From the NCBI GenBank assembly GCA_963814875.1, contig CAWFFJ010000029.1, positions 1-64,000 on the forward strand: a stretch of DNA of 64,000 nucleotides. Reading direction: 5' to 3'. The notes below the pieces were generated by a model. It made no database searches. It saw only the letters and a program-made list of their open reading frames with translations, and had not been told where the DNA came from. Positions within the stretch are counted from its first letter, which is position 1; every line of letters starts with the position of its first letter. This stretch comes from CAVSIS01 sp963814875 (GTDB lineage: Bacteria; Acidobacteriota; Thermoanaerobaculia; Thermoanaerobaculales; Sulfomarinibacteraceae). A program made the translations under genes and the position numbers. Shown here one piece after another: positions 45,722-54,135 of the stretch.

Positions 45722-46372
45722 CTACTTCAGCGCGGCGAGCTCCTCGTCGGTGGAGACGACCTTCGCATACCCCCCACCCTGCATCGCCGCCAGAGCCGCG
45801 GCGTGGACCTGGGCGGCCGGCACCTTGGTGCCGCCGAACTCGAGGTCGCGGGTCGCGCAGGCGTCGTGGACCACCGTCACGTCGAATCCGAGATCTGCTG
45901 CGGCGCGCGTCGCCGCCTCCACGCACATGTGGGTCTGCATGCCGCAGATCACGAGCCGCGTCACACCGAGGCGGCGCAGGGTCGCGAGCAGGTCGGTGTC
46001 GCGGAAGGCGTTGGCGTAGTGCTTGCCGATCACGACCTCGCCCTTCCGCGGCAGGACGTTGGGGTGGATCCGATAGCCCTCGGCGATCCCGGTCGGATCC
46101 GGCGTGTCCTGGTCCTTCGGGAGATGCTGCACGTGGATCACTGGCAGCCCGGCCGTCCGGAAGCCTTCGAGCAACCGCTTGGCCTGGAGGCTGGCTTCGA
46201 CCGGGTGTACGAGCGGCAGCTGGCCGCCCTCGAAGTAGAAGTTCTGGATGTCGATGATCATCAGCGCGGTGGTGCCCGCCGGCTTGTTCGGCGCGGGATC
46301 GTCCTCAGCCGGTACCGGGACCACAGCCGCCATCGTCAGGGCCGCCATTGCGAGGGGGAGCATCCACTTCAT
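45722..46372 (-). CDS. Exported isochorismatase-fold cysteine hydrolase
   Basis: The 216-residue protein belongs to the isochorismatase/nicotinamidase fold: D41 (MIIDIQNFY), K117 (IGKHYANAF) and C150 (GMQTHMCVEAA) form the expected triad. ATG 46372 gives a signal peptide (MKWMLPLAMAALTMAAVV), so it should act outside the cytoplasm, which is uncommon for this family. A frame extension to 46393 is possible but interrupts the signal start. Its amide substrate is unknown. It is divergent from the GspA-like gene. Confidence 0.85.
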   Translation of the reverse strand: MKWMLPLAMAALTMAAVVPVPAEDDPAPNKPAGTTALMIIDIQNFYFEGGQLPLVHPVEASLQAKRLLEGFRTAGLPVIHVQHLPKDQDTPDPTGIAEGYRIHPNVLPRKGEVVIGKHYANAFRDTDLLATLRRLGVTRLVICGMQTHMCVEAATRAAADLGFDVTVVHDACATRDLEFGGTKVPAAQVHAAALAAMQGGGYAKVVSTDEELAALK

Positions 46373-46446
46373 CGCTGCGTCCTCCGGCGCCAACTCTACT
46401 CCAGCACGGCCGACACGGCGACCGGTTCGCTCGGCGGCCGCGCGAG

Positions 46447-46452
46447 TACAAT
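46447..46452 (+). promoter_or_regulatory. -10-like TACAAT upstream of the GspA-like gene
   Basis: CGCGAGTACAATGG surrounds the hexamer. The same context, CGCGAGTAGAATGG, occurs at 48076-48087 before the DUF502 gene. No convincing -35 is seen. The start codon is 49 bases downstream. Confidence 0.35.
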
Positions 46453-46500
46453 GGGACGCCGCCAGGCTCAGCGCGCTCTTCGCTCAGCGGCAAACAACGG

Positions 46501-47313
46501 ATGTATCTCGAGTTCTACGGCCTCACGGCCCCGCCGTTCAGCATCACTCCCGACCCGCGGTACCTGTTCTTCAGCCGCCGCCACAGGGAGGCCTACGAGC
46601 ACCTCCTGTTCGGCATCACCCAGCGGCGTGGGTTCATCCAGATCACCGGCGAGGTCGGAGCGGGCAAGAGCACCCTGTGTCGCGCCGTGCTCGAGGAGCT
46701 CGGCGCCTCCTACGCCACCGCCCTCGTGCTCAACCCGGTGATGACCGGCATCCAGCTCCTGCGCTCAATCCTCGCCGAGTATGGTCTCGACGACCGCGGC
46801 AACGACCGCGTGCGCCTGGTCCAGCGGCTCAACACTTTCCTGCTCGAGCGCGCCGCCGCCGGCCAGGACGTGGTGCTGTTCATCGACGAGGCCCAGGACA
46901 TGCCCGACGAGCTCCTCGAGGAAGTCCGGCTGCTCTCAAACCTCGAGACCGACGACCGCAAGCTGCTCCAGATCGTGCTCATCGGCCAGCCCGAGCTGCG
47001 CGACACCCTCGACCGCAAGGCCTTGCGCCAGCTCAACCAGCGGATCACCGTGCGCTACCACCTCGGGCCGCTTGACCGCTCGGAGGTCGAGAGCTACATC
47101 GCGCACCGCCTCCAGGTCGCCGGAGCCAACGGCCGGCCAACGTTCAGCGCGGCAGCTCTACGCTCGATCGCCCATACGACCGGCGGCGTCCCGCGGCTGA
47201 TCAACTCGCTGTGCGACACCGCGTTGCTCGCAGGCTACGTCGAGGGCCGCGACCACTTGGGCTGGCGCCAGGTCCGGCGCGCGCGGCGCCAGCTTGCCGG
47301 GAGTACCGGGTGA
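46501..47313 (+). CDS. ExeA/GspA-type AAA ATPase
   Basis: The 270-residue protein opens with the ExeA-family start (MYLEFYGLTAPPFSITPDPR), has Walker A GEVGAGKST at 50-58 and Walker B VVLFIDEAQDMP near 125. ExeA-type ATPases use energy to place the type II secretion channel in the envelope, together with a GspB partner that here overlaps it by 4 bp (GTGA). The gene pair is separate from any other secretion gene in the window. MSHA-type ATPases have the same fold and are the alternative. Confidence 0.87.
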   Translation: MYLEFYGLTAPPFSITPDPRYLFFSRRHREAYEHLLFGITQRRGFIQITGEVGAGKSTLCRAVLEELGASYATALVLNPVMTGIQLLRSILAEYGLDDRGNDRVRLVQRLNTFLLERAAAGQDVVLFIDEAQDMPDELLEEVRLLSNLETDDRKLLQIVLIGQPELRDTLDRKALRQLNQRITVRYHLGPLDRSEVESYIAHRLQVAGANGRPTFSAAALRSIAHTTGGVPRLINSLCDTALLAGYVEGRDHLGWRQVRRARRQLAGSTG

Positions 47314-48044
47314 GCCTGCTCGGGGACGCCCTCCGCAAGGCGCGCCAGGAGGCGGCGCTGCGTGACGCGCGGCAGCTTGGGACCTACCCTGCCCCGCCGT
47401 TGGCACGGCCGATCCGACGCTCACGTCTCGGCCTCGGACTGCTGGTCGGCCTGCTTGCCGGCGCGGCCGTGGCGATCGCGAGCGGCGCCGCCGTGTGGTG
47501 GGTCGTCGGCCGGTCGAGCACGCCGACGGAAGCCGCCGCTCAGACTGCACAGACAGCGATCCCGACCTTGCCCGGCGTCCACACGGACGATGCCTCGTCA
47601 CCCGATGCAACCACCAACGCACCCGCACCTGTCGCGGCCGCCCGCCCACACACCGAGCCCGGAGCCGAAGCCGGCGTCTCCGTGCCGGCGGCCGCCTCGC
47701 CCCCGGCCATACCCTCTCGGATGGAGCAAGAGCATCCGTCGTCCCCGACGGATCCCGAGGTGCCCCGGCGCGAGGCCCCCATCGTTCCGCCCCCGCGACA
47801 GACTCCCACACAGGCGACCCGCGATTGGACCGGCACCCGCGAGTTCGTGCTCGACGCGGACGTCGGCGGCATCCACCTGAGCCTCGGCTACATCGTATTC
47901 CGGGAGACCGACCCGTTTGCCGAGATCAACGGCGAGGAGGTCCACGTGGGAAGCCAGGTCGCCGGTCTCACCGTGGTCTCGATCGAAGCCGACCGGGTCA
48001 CCCTGCGCGGGCTCGACCGCACCGTCGTCCTGCGCACCCGCTGA
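47310..48044 (+). CDS. GspB-like membrane protein
   Basis: The 244-residue product has a short cytoplasmic start (SLLGDALRKARQEAALRDAR), one membrane helix (LGLGLLVGLLAGAAVAIASG), a long Pro/Ala-rich periplasmic linker (about 70-175) and a C-terminal beta domain (INGEEVHVGSQVAGLTVVSI, DRVTLRGLDRTVVLRT) as in GspB/PulB. With the ATPase upstream it would form the assembly pair for a secretin. GTG 47310 overlaps the ATPase stop. Confidence 0.72.
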   Translation: MSLLGDALRKARQEAALRDARQLGTYPAPPLARPIRRSRLGLGLLVGLLAGAAVAIASGAAVWWVVGRSSTPTEAAAQTAQTAIPTLPGVHTDDASSPDATTNAPAPVAAARPHTEPGAEAGVSVPAAASPPAIPSRMEQEHPSSPTDPEVPRREAPIVPPPRQTPTQATRDWTGTREFVLDADVGGIHLSLGYIVFRETDPFAEINGEEVHVGSQVAGLTVVSIEADRVTLRGLDRTVVLRTR

Positions 48045-48079
48045 GCGACAGAACCCGAGATCTGCACAGCGCCCGCGAG

Positions 48080-48085
48080 TAGAAT
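48080..48085 (+). promoter_or_regulatory. -10-like TAGAAT upstream of the DUF502 gene
   Basis: The hexamer lies 22 bases before the ATG at 48108 in a CGCGAGTAGAATGG context shared with the GspA-like gene. No -35 seen. Confidence 0.35.
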
Positions 48086-48107
48086 GGCGTCGCGCGGAGG
48101 TCCCACC

Positions 48108-48726
48108 ATGCGCGCGCTCGCCCGCAAGCTCGTCAGCTCGTTCGTTCAGGGGCTCCTCGCCCTGCTGCCGCTGCTCGTCTCCCTCTACCTCGGGGTGATG
48201 TCTGGTCAAGTTCGTCGGCCGGATTATCGACGATGCGCTCATTCTCCTCCCCCGCGACATGCGCGAAGTGCCGTTGTGGATCTTCCTCACCGAGGCCGGC
48301 GTCGTGGTGGCATTCTTCCTGCTCGTCGCGGCCCTCGGCAGCATTGTCCGCACCATGTTCGGCCGCGCTATCCTCCGGGGGCTGGACCGCACCTTCGCCG
48401 GCATCCCGGTGTTGGCACCGATCTACCGGGCGACCCGACAGGTCGTCGACGTGGTCGGTGGGCGTCCGCAGCGCTTCTTCACTCGGCCGGTGCTGGTCGA
48501 GTATCCCTCCGGCGGGATCTGGGCGGTCGCTTTTCACACCGGACCGGCACCCAGCGGGCTCAGCCCGGATCCGAGCGAGGAGTACGTCACGGTGTTCATT
48601 CCGACGACGCCCAACCCGACCAGCGGGTGGCTCGCCGTGGTCCCGACACGGCGCGTACGTCCGCTCGCGATGAGTGTCGAGAACGCCATGAAGCTGGTCC
48701 TGACCGGCGGCGTCGTCAAGAGCTGA
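48108..48726 (+). pseudogene. DUF502-family membrane protein, one frameshift
   Basis: ATG 48108 encodes MRALARKLVSSFVQGLLALL, a DUF502-type start, up to about residue 32 (VSLYLGV). An indel near 48195-48210 moves the reading to LVKFVGRIIDDALILLP, followed by membrane helix EAGVVVAFFLLVAALGSIVR, FAGIPVLAPIYRATRQVVDV, EEYVTVFIPTTPNPTSGW and the stop at 48724-48726. This is the full DUF502 layout of two membrane helices and a conserved loop, about 205 residues. The function of the family is unknown. The single break near a TGTCTGG stretch suggests an artefact. Confidence 0.8.
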
Positions 48727-48787
48727 GTCGCGACTGGAGTGCGGTACCGGGCCCTGGTGCCCGTGGCCTGCGGCCCCGCCCCTGCGT

Positions 48788-48870
48788 CTTGCGTCTCGCA
48801 CTCCGACCTCTTGCGTCTCGCTTCCGACCCTTCTCACCTTCTGACCTCCTCACGTCTCCCCTCACGTCGC
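48788..48870. repeat. Pyrimidine-rich repeat tract upstream of glutamate dehydrogenase
   Basis: CTTGCGTCTCGCACTCCGAC at 48788 recurs as TTGCGTCTCGCTTCCGAC from 48811, followed by TTCTCACCTTCTGACCTCCT at 48831-48850 and further CTC triplets. A related tract stands before the gene at 52067. A TATGCT box follows at 48876-48881, 41 bases before the ATG. Confidence 0.45.
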
Positions 48871-48922
48871 GCTGCTATGCTCGAAGTACCAACCAACGCG
48901 AACGCGACGATGGGAGGTCCCC

Positions 48923-50341
48923 ATGACCCAGGCGCTGAGCTTCTTCGACCAGGTCATCCGCAACTTCGACAAGGCCGCGGCCTTCATTGACGAGCCGGCC
49001 GGACTGCTCGACCAGATCAAGCACATCAACTGCCTGATCCACTTCACGTTCCCCGTCAAGCGCGACGACGGTTCGATCGAGGTCGTGCACGCGTGGCGCT
49101 CCGAGCACAGCCAGCACTGTCTACCCACCAAGGGCGGCCTGCGCTATGCGACGTCGGTCAACGAGGACGAGGTCTCGGCGCTCGCGGCACTGATGACCTA
49201 CAAGTGCGCGATCGTCAACGTGCCGTTCGGCGGTGCCAAGGGAGGGGTGCAGATCGATGCCCGCCGCTACTCGGTCGACGAGCTCGAGCGGATCACGCGC
49301 CGCTTCACCTTCGAGCTGTTCCGCAAGAACTTCATCGGACCCGCCCTCGATGTCCCCGCGCCGGACTTCGCGACCGGTCCGCGGGAGATGGCCTGGATCG
49401 CCGACACCTACGCCACCCTCGCGCCGCACGACATCGACGCGCTCGCCTGCGTCACCGCCAAGCCTGTCGCCCAGGGCGGTATCGACGGCCGCGTCGAGGC
49501 GACCGGCCGCGGCGTTTTCTTCGCGCTGCGCGAGGTCTGCGGCATCGCCGAGGACATGAAGGCGATCGGCCTCGAACCCGGGCTCGAGGGCAAGCGGGTC
49601 GTCGTCCAAGGCCTCGGCAACGTCGGCTACCACGCCGCCAAGTTCGTCACCGAGGAGGGCGGTGCGGTGCTCGTCGGCGCGGTCGAGTTCGAGGGCGCCA
49701 TCGCCAAGCCCAATGGGATCAACGTCGAGGCGCTGATGGCGCACCGCCGCGAGACCGGGTCGATCCTCGGCTTCCCCGGGGCCGTCGACCTCCCACGCCG
49801 CGAGGTCGGCCTCGAGCTCGAGTGCGACATCCTGATCCCGGCCGCGCTCGAGAATGCGATCACGATGGAGAACGCTCCGCGGCTGCGGACGCGGATCGTT
49901 GCCGAGGCCGCCAACGGGCCGACTAGCTCGGAGGCCTCCGACCACCTCTTCCAGCGCGGCGTGATGGTGCTCCCCGACGCCTACACCAATGCCGGCGGCG
50001 TGACGGTGTCCTACTTCGAGTGGCTCAAGAACCTCTCGCACGTGCGCTTCGGACGCATGGAGAAACGCTTCGAGGAGCGCAGCAACCGCCAGATCCTGGC
50101 GGCGGTCGAGCAGGCTACGGGGCGAACCTTCGACCCCGCGGAGGTCCGCGCGATCGTCCACGGCGCGGACGAGATCGACCTCGTGAACTCAGGACTCGAG
50201 CAGACCATGATCGAGGCCTTTCACGAGATCCGGCTGCTCAAGCTCCAGCTCGGCCCGAAGGTCGACCTGCGCACCGCCTCGATGGTCGGGGCGATCCGCA
50301 CGGTCGCGACGGCGTACAAGGACCGCGGCATTTTCCCTTGA
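48923..50341 (+). CDS. Glutamate dehydrogenase (Glu/Leu/Phe/Val family)
   Basis: The 472-residue protein has the catalytic half with LPTKGGLRYATSVNEDEV and KCAIVNVPFGGAKGGVQIDA (substrate and catalytic Lys), RGVFFALREV and an NAD(P)-binding Rossmann motif VVVQGLGNVGYHAAKF near 225. The C-terminal part has EAANGPTSSEA and DAYTNAGGVTVSYFEW. It oxidatively deaminates glutamate (or fixes ammonium) in the cytoplasm. The long insert and C-terminus match the larger bacterial enzymes. GGAGG lies 5 bases before the ATG. A hairpin terminator follows the stop. Confidence 0.93.
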   Translation: MTQALSFFDQVIRNFDKAAAFIDEPAGLLDQIKHINCLIHFTFPVKRDDGSIEVVHAWRSEHSQHCLPTKGGLRYATSVNEDEVSALAALMTYKCAIVNVPFGGAKGGVQIDARRYSVDELERITRRFTFELFRKNFIGPALDVPAPDFATGPREMAWIADTYATLAPHDIDALACVTAKPVAQGGIDGRVEATGRGVFFALREVCGIAEDMKAIGLEPGLEGKRVVVQGLGNVGYHAAKFVTEEGGAVLVGAVEFEGAIAKPNGINVEALMAHRRETGSILGFPGAVDLPRREVGLELECDILIPAALENAITMENAPRLRTRIVAEAANGPTSSEASDHLFQRGVMVLPDAYTNAGGVTVSYFEWLKNLSHVRFGRMEKRFEERSNRQILAAVEQATGRTFDPAEVRAIVHGADEIDLVNSGLEQTMIEAFHEIRLLKLQLGPKVDLRTASMVGAIRTVATAYKDRGIFP

Positions 50342-50368
50342 TTTTTCGGCCTCGACGGCCGAAAAATC
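50340..50368. terminator. Terminator after glutamate dehydrogenase
   Basis: GATTTTTCGGCC and GGCCGAAAAATC form a perfect 12-bp stem with a 5-base loop, starting at the stop codon. The A and T runs in the arms give a U-tract in either direction, making this the most classical terminator in the window. Confidence 0.85.
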
Positions 50369-50509
50369 TAGTGAGAAGGGGCAAGGCGGCAAGCTGTTCG
50401 CTGCTGTCTCTCTTTCCCGGATCAACATACCGAGGGTTACGAAGGGGGCAGCCGCATGGCGTGGTATGCTCGCGACGCCTTATGACGACGCTCGCCGCCA
50501 CTGTCGCCT

Positions 50510-50556
50510 GAGGAGCGATCGCAGACGGGGCCTTCCGCCCCGGCCGCTCGCTCCTC
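50510..50556 (+). promoter_or_regulatory. Structured leader hairpin upstream of rsgA
   Basis: Outer arms GAGGAGCGA (50510-50518) and TCGCTCCTC (50548-50556) enclose an inner hairpin CGGGGC/GCCCCG (50526-50542). It lies 70 bases before the GTG and downstream of a TATGCT box at 50465-50470. It may be an attenuator or a 5'-UTR structure; no known riboswitch class matched. Confidence 0.4.
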
Positions 50557-50625
50557 GTCTCCACCAGATCCCGGTCATCGCTCTCGGTGCGCCTGTGCGT
50601 ACCACGACCCTCCGGAGACACGACA

Positions 50626-51687
50626 GTGAACCTGCATCAGCTCGGTTGGAACGATCGCTTCGATTCGCTCTTCACCCCATACCGCGAGCGTAGCTTCTCC
50701 CCCGCGCGCGTCGTCCGCGCCGACCGCGGCGCCTTCCTGACCCTGCCCGACCTTGGCGCGGCCGCCGTGCCCGCCGGCGTCCTCGACCCCGACGGCGACC
50801 CGGGCCCGCCGGCGGTCGGCGACTGGGTCGCCCTCGATCTCGCCGGCGGCCTGCCGGTGATCCGTTCGATCCTGCCGCGATCGGGATCCCTGGTCCGGCG
50901 CCGTCCCGGCAGCGGACCCGCCGAGGCCCAGGCGGTCGCCGCCAACGTCGACCGCGTCCTCGTCGTCGAGGCCCTCGACCGCGGACCCAACCCGCGCCGC
51001 ATCGAGCGCGCCGTCGCCCTCGCCTGGGACGCTGGCGCGACCCCGGTGGTCGTTCTCACCAAGACCGACGTCGCCACCGACCTCGAGCAGGCCGTCGCCA
51101 CGGCGCAGGCGGCGGCGCCCTTCGCTTCGGTCGTTCCCGTGGCCTCGCCATCGGGCGCAGGGCTCGACGCGCTCCGGGCGGAGTTGCCGGCCGGCGCTAC
51201 CGCCGTGCTGCTCGGACCCTCAGGCGCGGGCAAGTCGACCCTCGTCAACGCCCTGCTCGGCGAGGCCCGGCTCACCACCTCGGCGGTGCGCGCTGGGGAT
51301 GCCAGGGGCCGCCACACCACCACCCGCCGGGAGCTGGTGGTGCTGCCCTCGGGCGCGCTCCTGATCGACACGCCGGGGGTCCGCGAGCTCGGCCTGTGGC
51401 TCGCCGAGGACGCGGTCGGGGCAGGCTTCCCGGAGATCGAGGCGCTTGCCGAGGGGTGCCGTTTCCGGGACTGCCGCCACCTCGACGAGCCCGGCTGTGC
51501 GGTTCTCGCGGCGGTCGAGGAGGGCGCCTTGGACCCTGCCCGCCTGGCGAGCCTCCACCGGCTGCGGCGCGAGGCCGCGGTGCTCGCCGCCCGGGTCGAC
51601 CCCGCGCTGCGCATGGAGGCCAAGGCCCGGGAGCGCCGCTTCGGCCGGATCATCAAGGCGGAGGTGAAGCGGAAGGGCGGGCGGTAG
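50626..51687 (+). CDS. rsgA: Ribosome small-subunit-dependent GTPase A
   Basis: The 353-residue protein is a circularly permuted GTPase: an N-terminal OB domain, then TKTD (G4) before GPSGAGKSTLVNAL (G1) and DTPGVREL (G3), followed by a C-terminal zinc domain with CRFRDCRHLDEPGC. RsgA removes assembly factors from the maturing 30S subunit. GTG 50626 gives the family's start (NLHQLGW) with CCGGAG upstream; an in-frame start at 50587 would add 13 residues. Its neighbours do not suggest an operon. Confidence 0.93.
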   Translation: MNLHQLGWNDRFDSLFTPYRERSFSPARVVRADRGAFLTLPDLGAAAVPAGVLDPDGDPGPPAVGDWVALDLAGGLPVIRSILPRSGSLVRRRPGSGPAEAQAVAANVDRVLVVEALDRGPNPRRIERAVALAWDAGATPVVVLTKTDVATDLEQAVATAQAAAPFASVVPVASPSGAGLDALRAELPAGATAVLLGPSGAGKSTLVNALLGEARLTTSAVRAGDARGRHTTTRRELVVLPSGALLIDTPGVRELGLWLAEDAVGAGFPEIEALAEGCRFRDCRHLDEPGCAVLAAVEEGALDPARLASLHRLRREAAVLAARVDPALRMEAKARERRFGRIIKAEVKRKGGR

Positions 51688-51969
51688 GACAAACCACCAA
51701 GACACAAAGACACCAAGCCCCCGCCCTCCCGAGGGTGGGGGCTCTGAGGTCCTGTGCAGTACTACCGGTTGAGTCGTGGAGTTTCTTTGAGGACTTCAGG
51801 CAGCTGAGCCGAGAAGGCTTGAGAGCTGAGCAGTCTGGAGTAGGGGTGCACCTTGCGTGCGCCCGTGCCGGGAACACGCCCGGTCCCACCGGGAGGAGAC
51901 AAGCTCCTTCCCTGCGAGGGCTGCTGGTCGGGCTGTGACGGTGCGGACACGGGCGGAGACGAGCGCCGC

Positions 51970-52040
51970 CCCGACGACCTCCTGACCTCCTCACCTTCTC
52001 ACCAGCTGACCTCCTCACCTCTCCACCTCTCCGCGCTCGG
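51970..52040. repeat. Pyrimidine-rich repeat tract upstream of the HEVVPGH gene
   Basis: Several near-repeats of TGACCTCCTCACCTTCTCAC stand in tandem in the 379-bp gap 51688-52066, close to a TAAACT box at 52042-52047 and the next start codon at 52067. The rest of the gap, including an A-rich CACCAAGACACAAAGACACC at 51696, shows no gene. The same type of tract occurs at 48788-48870. Confidence 0.45.
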
Positions 52041-52066
52041 CTAAACTGCCCGACGGAGGTGCCCCC

Positions 52067-53410
52067 ATGTCCGACCCGAGCCTCGACCGCGCCATCGCCG
52101 CCGCCATCCTCGGCATCGACACCGTGTGGGGCGGCGACGTCATGAACCCCTCCGGCACCGGCCGCTTCATTGCCGACTCCTGGTGCTCCGACGAGCCCCT
52201 CCCCGAGGCCTACACGCATCCCGCCGCCGCCGCGGTCCGCGCCGCAGGCGGCCTCTCCGCCTCCACGCCCGACCGCGCCGCCATCGACGCCTACACCGCC
52301 GTCGTCGACGTTCCCGGCGCGATCGCCGACGTGCGCAGCGGCGGCTCCGACCTCGGAGGCCTGCGCGGCGAGTTCCTCGCCGGCCTCGCCGAGTGCCTCG
52401 AGGTCATGTGGGACCTCGCGCTCGAGACCCTCGGCCGCGGCGAGCCCGTGCCCTACGAGCGGTCGGTGCACGCCTCCTGCGCCGCCGATCCGACGCCGTC
52501 CGACCCGCGCGCCAAGCGCGAGCAGCTCGGCGCCCTGCTTTCTACCGCCGGCTATCCCGCGGCGACAGAGGCCGATCTCAATGCCGCCGCCGACGCCTGG
52601 CGCCGCGACCGCATGGTCCCGCACGCGACCATCCCCGCCCTCGCCCGCGCCTTCATCGCCGAGCTCGACGCCGCGACCGCAGCCAACGTCGTCCCCACCC
52701 TGCCGGGCGAGCTCCACGGCGTGCCGCGCGCCAACGTCGAGTTCCTCGCCATCAAGGACGCCTGGTTCTCGGGCTCGATGAACTACGTCGGCCGCGCGCG
52801 CACCGCCGACGGCCGACCCGAGTACGAGGCAACCTATGAGATCAACGCCTCGCTCGAGATCTCGGTGCCCGAGTTCGTCCAGCTCGTCAGCCACGAGGTG
52901 GTGCCGGGGCACGTCACGACCTTCGCCTACGTCCAGCACCTCTACACCCTCGGCAAGGTCGGCTTCGAGGGCACGGTGCTGACCATGAACTCGCGCTACT
53001 CGACCCTCGCCGAGGGCATCGCCAACAATGCAATCCTGATGGCCTACGGCGTCACTGAGATCGACCAGCTCCCCGACCCCGACCTCCAGATCGGCACCCT
53101 TCTCGCCCTGCTCCAGGACGACGCCAAAAACCAGGCCTCGTACCTGACCTGGAAGGAGGGCTGGGCGCAGCCCGCTGTCGCGGAGATACTGCGGCGCGAC
53201 TTCGTGGTCTCCGAGGAGCGCGCCGGCAAGCTCTCCGGGCCGTGGGCGAAGCACCCGATCCTGGGACGGATGTACCTTCCGGCCTACCGGGCCGGCACCG
53301 ACAAGGTCGCCGCCCTGCGCCGCGAGCTCGCCGATGCCAATGTCATTCCGGCGCTTTACGGCTGCCGCGGCCTGGTCGACGTGGCGACGATCGACCGCGT
53401 GGTGGGGTGA
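52067..53410 (+). CDS. Predicted metallohydrolase with HEVVPGH motif
   Basis: The 447-residue protein carries SHEVVPGHVTTFAY (H276, E277, H282) followed about 40 residues later by LAEGIANNAIL, whose Glu could be a further ligand. HE-x-x-x-G-H is the DUF885-type peptidase signature. The N-terminal half is helical and no signal peptide is present, so it is cytoplasmic. GACGGAGG precedes the ATG. The DUF885 family includes secreted dipeptidases; assignment is by motif only. Confidence 0.65.
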   Translation: MSDPSLDRAIAAAILGIDTVWGGDVMNPSGTGRFIADSWCSDEPLPEAYTHPAAAAVRAAGGLSASTPDRAAIDAYTAVVDVPGAIADVRSGGSDLGGLRGEFLAGLAECLEVMWDLALETLGRGEPVPYERSVHASCAADPTPSDPRAKREQLGALLSTAGYPAATEADLNAAADAWRRDRMVPHATIPALARAFIAELDAATAANVVPTLPGELHGVPRANVEFLAIKDAWFSGSMNYVGRARTADGRPEYEATYEINASLEISVPEFVQLVSHEVVPGHVTTFAYVQHLYTLGKVGFEGTVLTMNSRYSTLAEGIANNAILMAYGVTEIDQLPDPDLQIGTLLALLQDDAKNQASYLTWKEGWAQPAVAEILRRDFVVSEERAGKLSGPWAKHPILGRMYLPAYRAGTDKVAALRRELADANVIPALYGCRGLVDVATIDRVVG

Positions 53411-53631
53411 GGGGCCGGGAGAAGCCTCAGCGCGGGTGCGTTCCCGGTCCGGCATGGGCTGGGCGCCACGGTTTCTTGCCACCAAAACACCAAACCGTCG
53501 CAGGGGCGGGAGCGTCTCGGGCTGATCCGGCCTTTCTCCTCTACACCCCTTGACCTGTCTACGGCTTCACACCTCATCTTCGAAGTGGCGGCGGGGCTCG
53601 CGTCCTGCCGACCTCACTCCGGAGGAACTCC

Positions 53632-54135
53632 ATGGCCATCGAAGAACGCCGCGAGCTCACCTACACGACCACCCTGTCTGCGCCCCCCGAGCGTGTCTTT
53701 CCGCTGCTGTGCCCGGTCCGCGAGCATGACTGGATCGACGGCTGGCGCTGCCTGATCCTGCACACGGTCTCAGGAGTCGCCGAGCTCGACTGCGTGTTCC
53801 GCACCGACCTCGACGGCGACTCGCTGTGGACCGTGAGCCGCTACGAACCACCGCATCGGATCGAGTTCGTCATCACCACCGACGTCACGCTGCTGTCACG
53901 TCTCGAGATCACGCTCGCGGCCGAGAACGGTGACCGGACCGCCATCACCTGGCGCCGCGTGTACACTGCCGTCGGCCCGGGCGGCGAGTCACGGCTCGAG
54001 TCCGTCACCGAGGAGGCCTTCGAGTCGCGGATGCGTTCCCTCAACCAGATGCTCCGCCATTACCTCGAGAGCGGCGAGATGCTGCGCGGAGGCAACTCTC
54101 TCTTCGCCCGGATCGTCCACGGCCACCGGCGATGA
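53632..54135 (+). CDS. SRPBCC-family (START-like) protein
   Basis: The 167-residue protein has a Bet v1/START-like outline: TTTLSAPPERVFPLLCPVRE, the central strands LDGDSLWTVSRYEPPHRIEF and a long C-terminal helix (FESRMRSLNQMLRHYLE). Such folds bind hydrophobic small molecules. GGAGGA precedes the ATG. It overlaps the MerR regulator by 4 bp (ATGA) and that in turn overlaps a hydrolase by 8 bp, so all three are one unit; ligand sensing for the regulator is a reasonable inference. Confidence 0.78.
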   Translation: MAIEERRELTYTTTLSAPPERVFPLLCPVREHDWIDGWRCLILHTVSGVAELDCVFRTDLDGDSLWTVSRYEPPHRIEFVITTDVTLLSRLEITLAAENGDRTAITWRRVYTAVGPGGESRLESVTEEAFESRMRSLNQMLRHYLESGEMLRGGNSLFARIVHGHRR

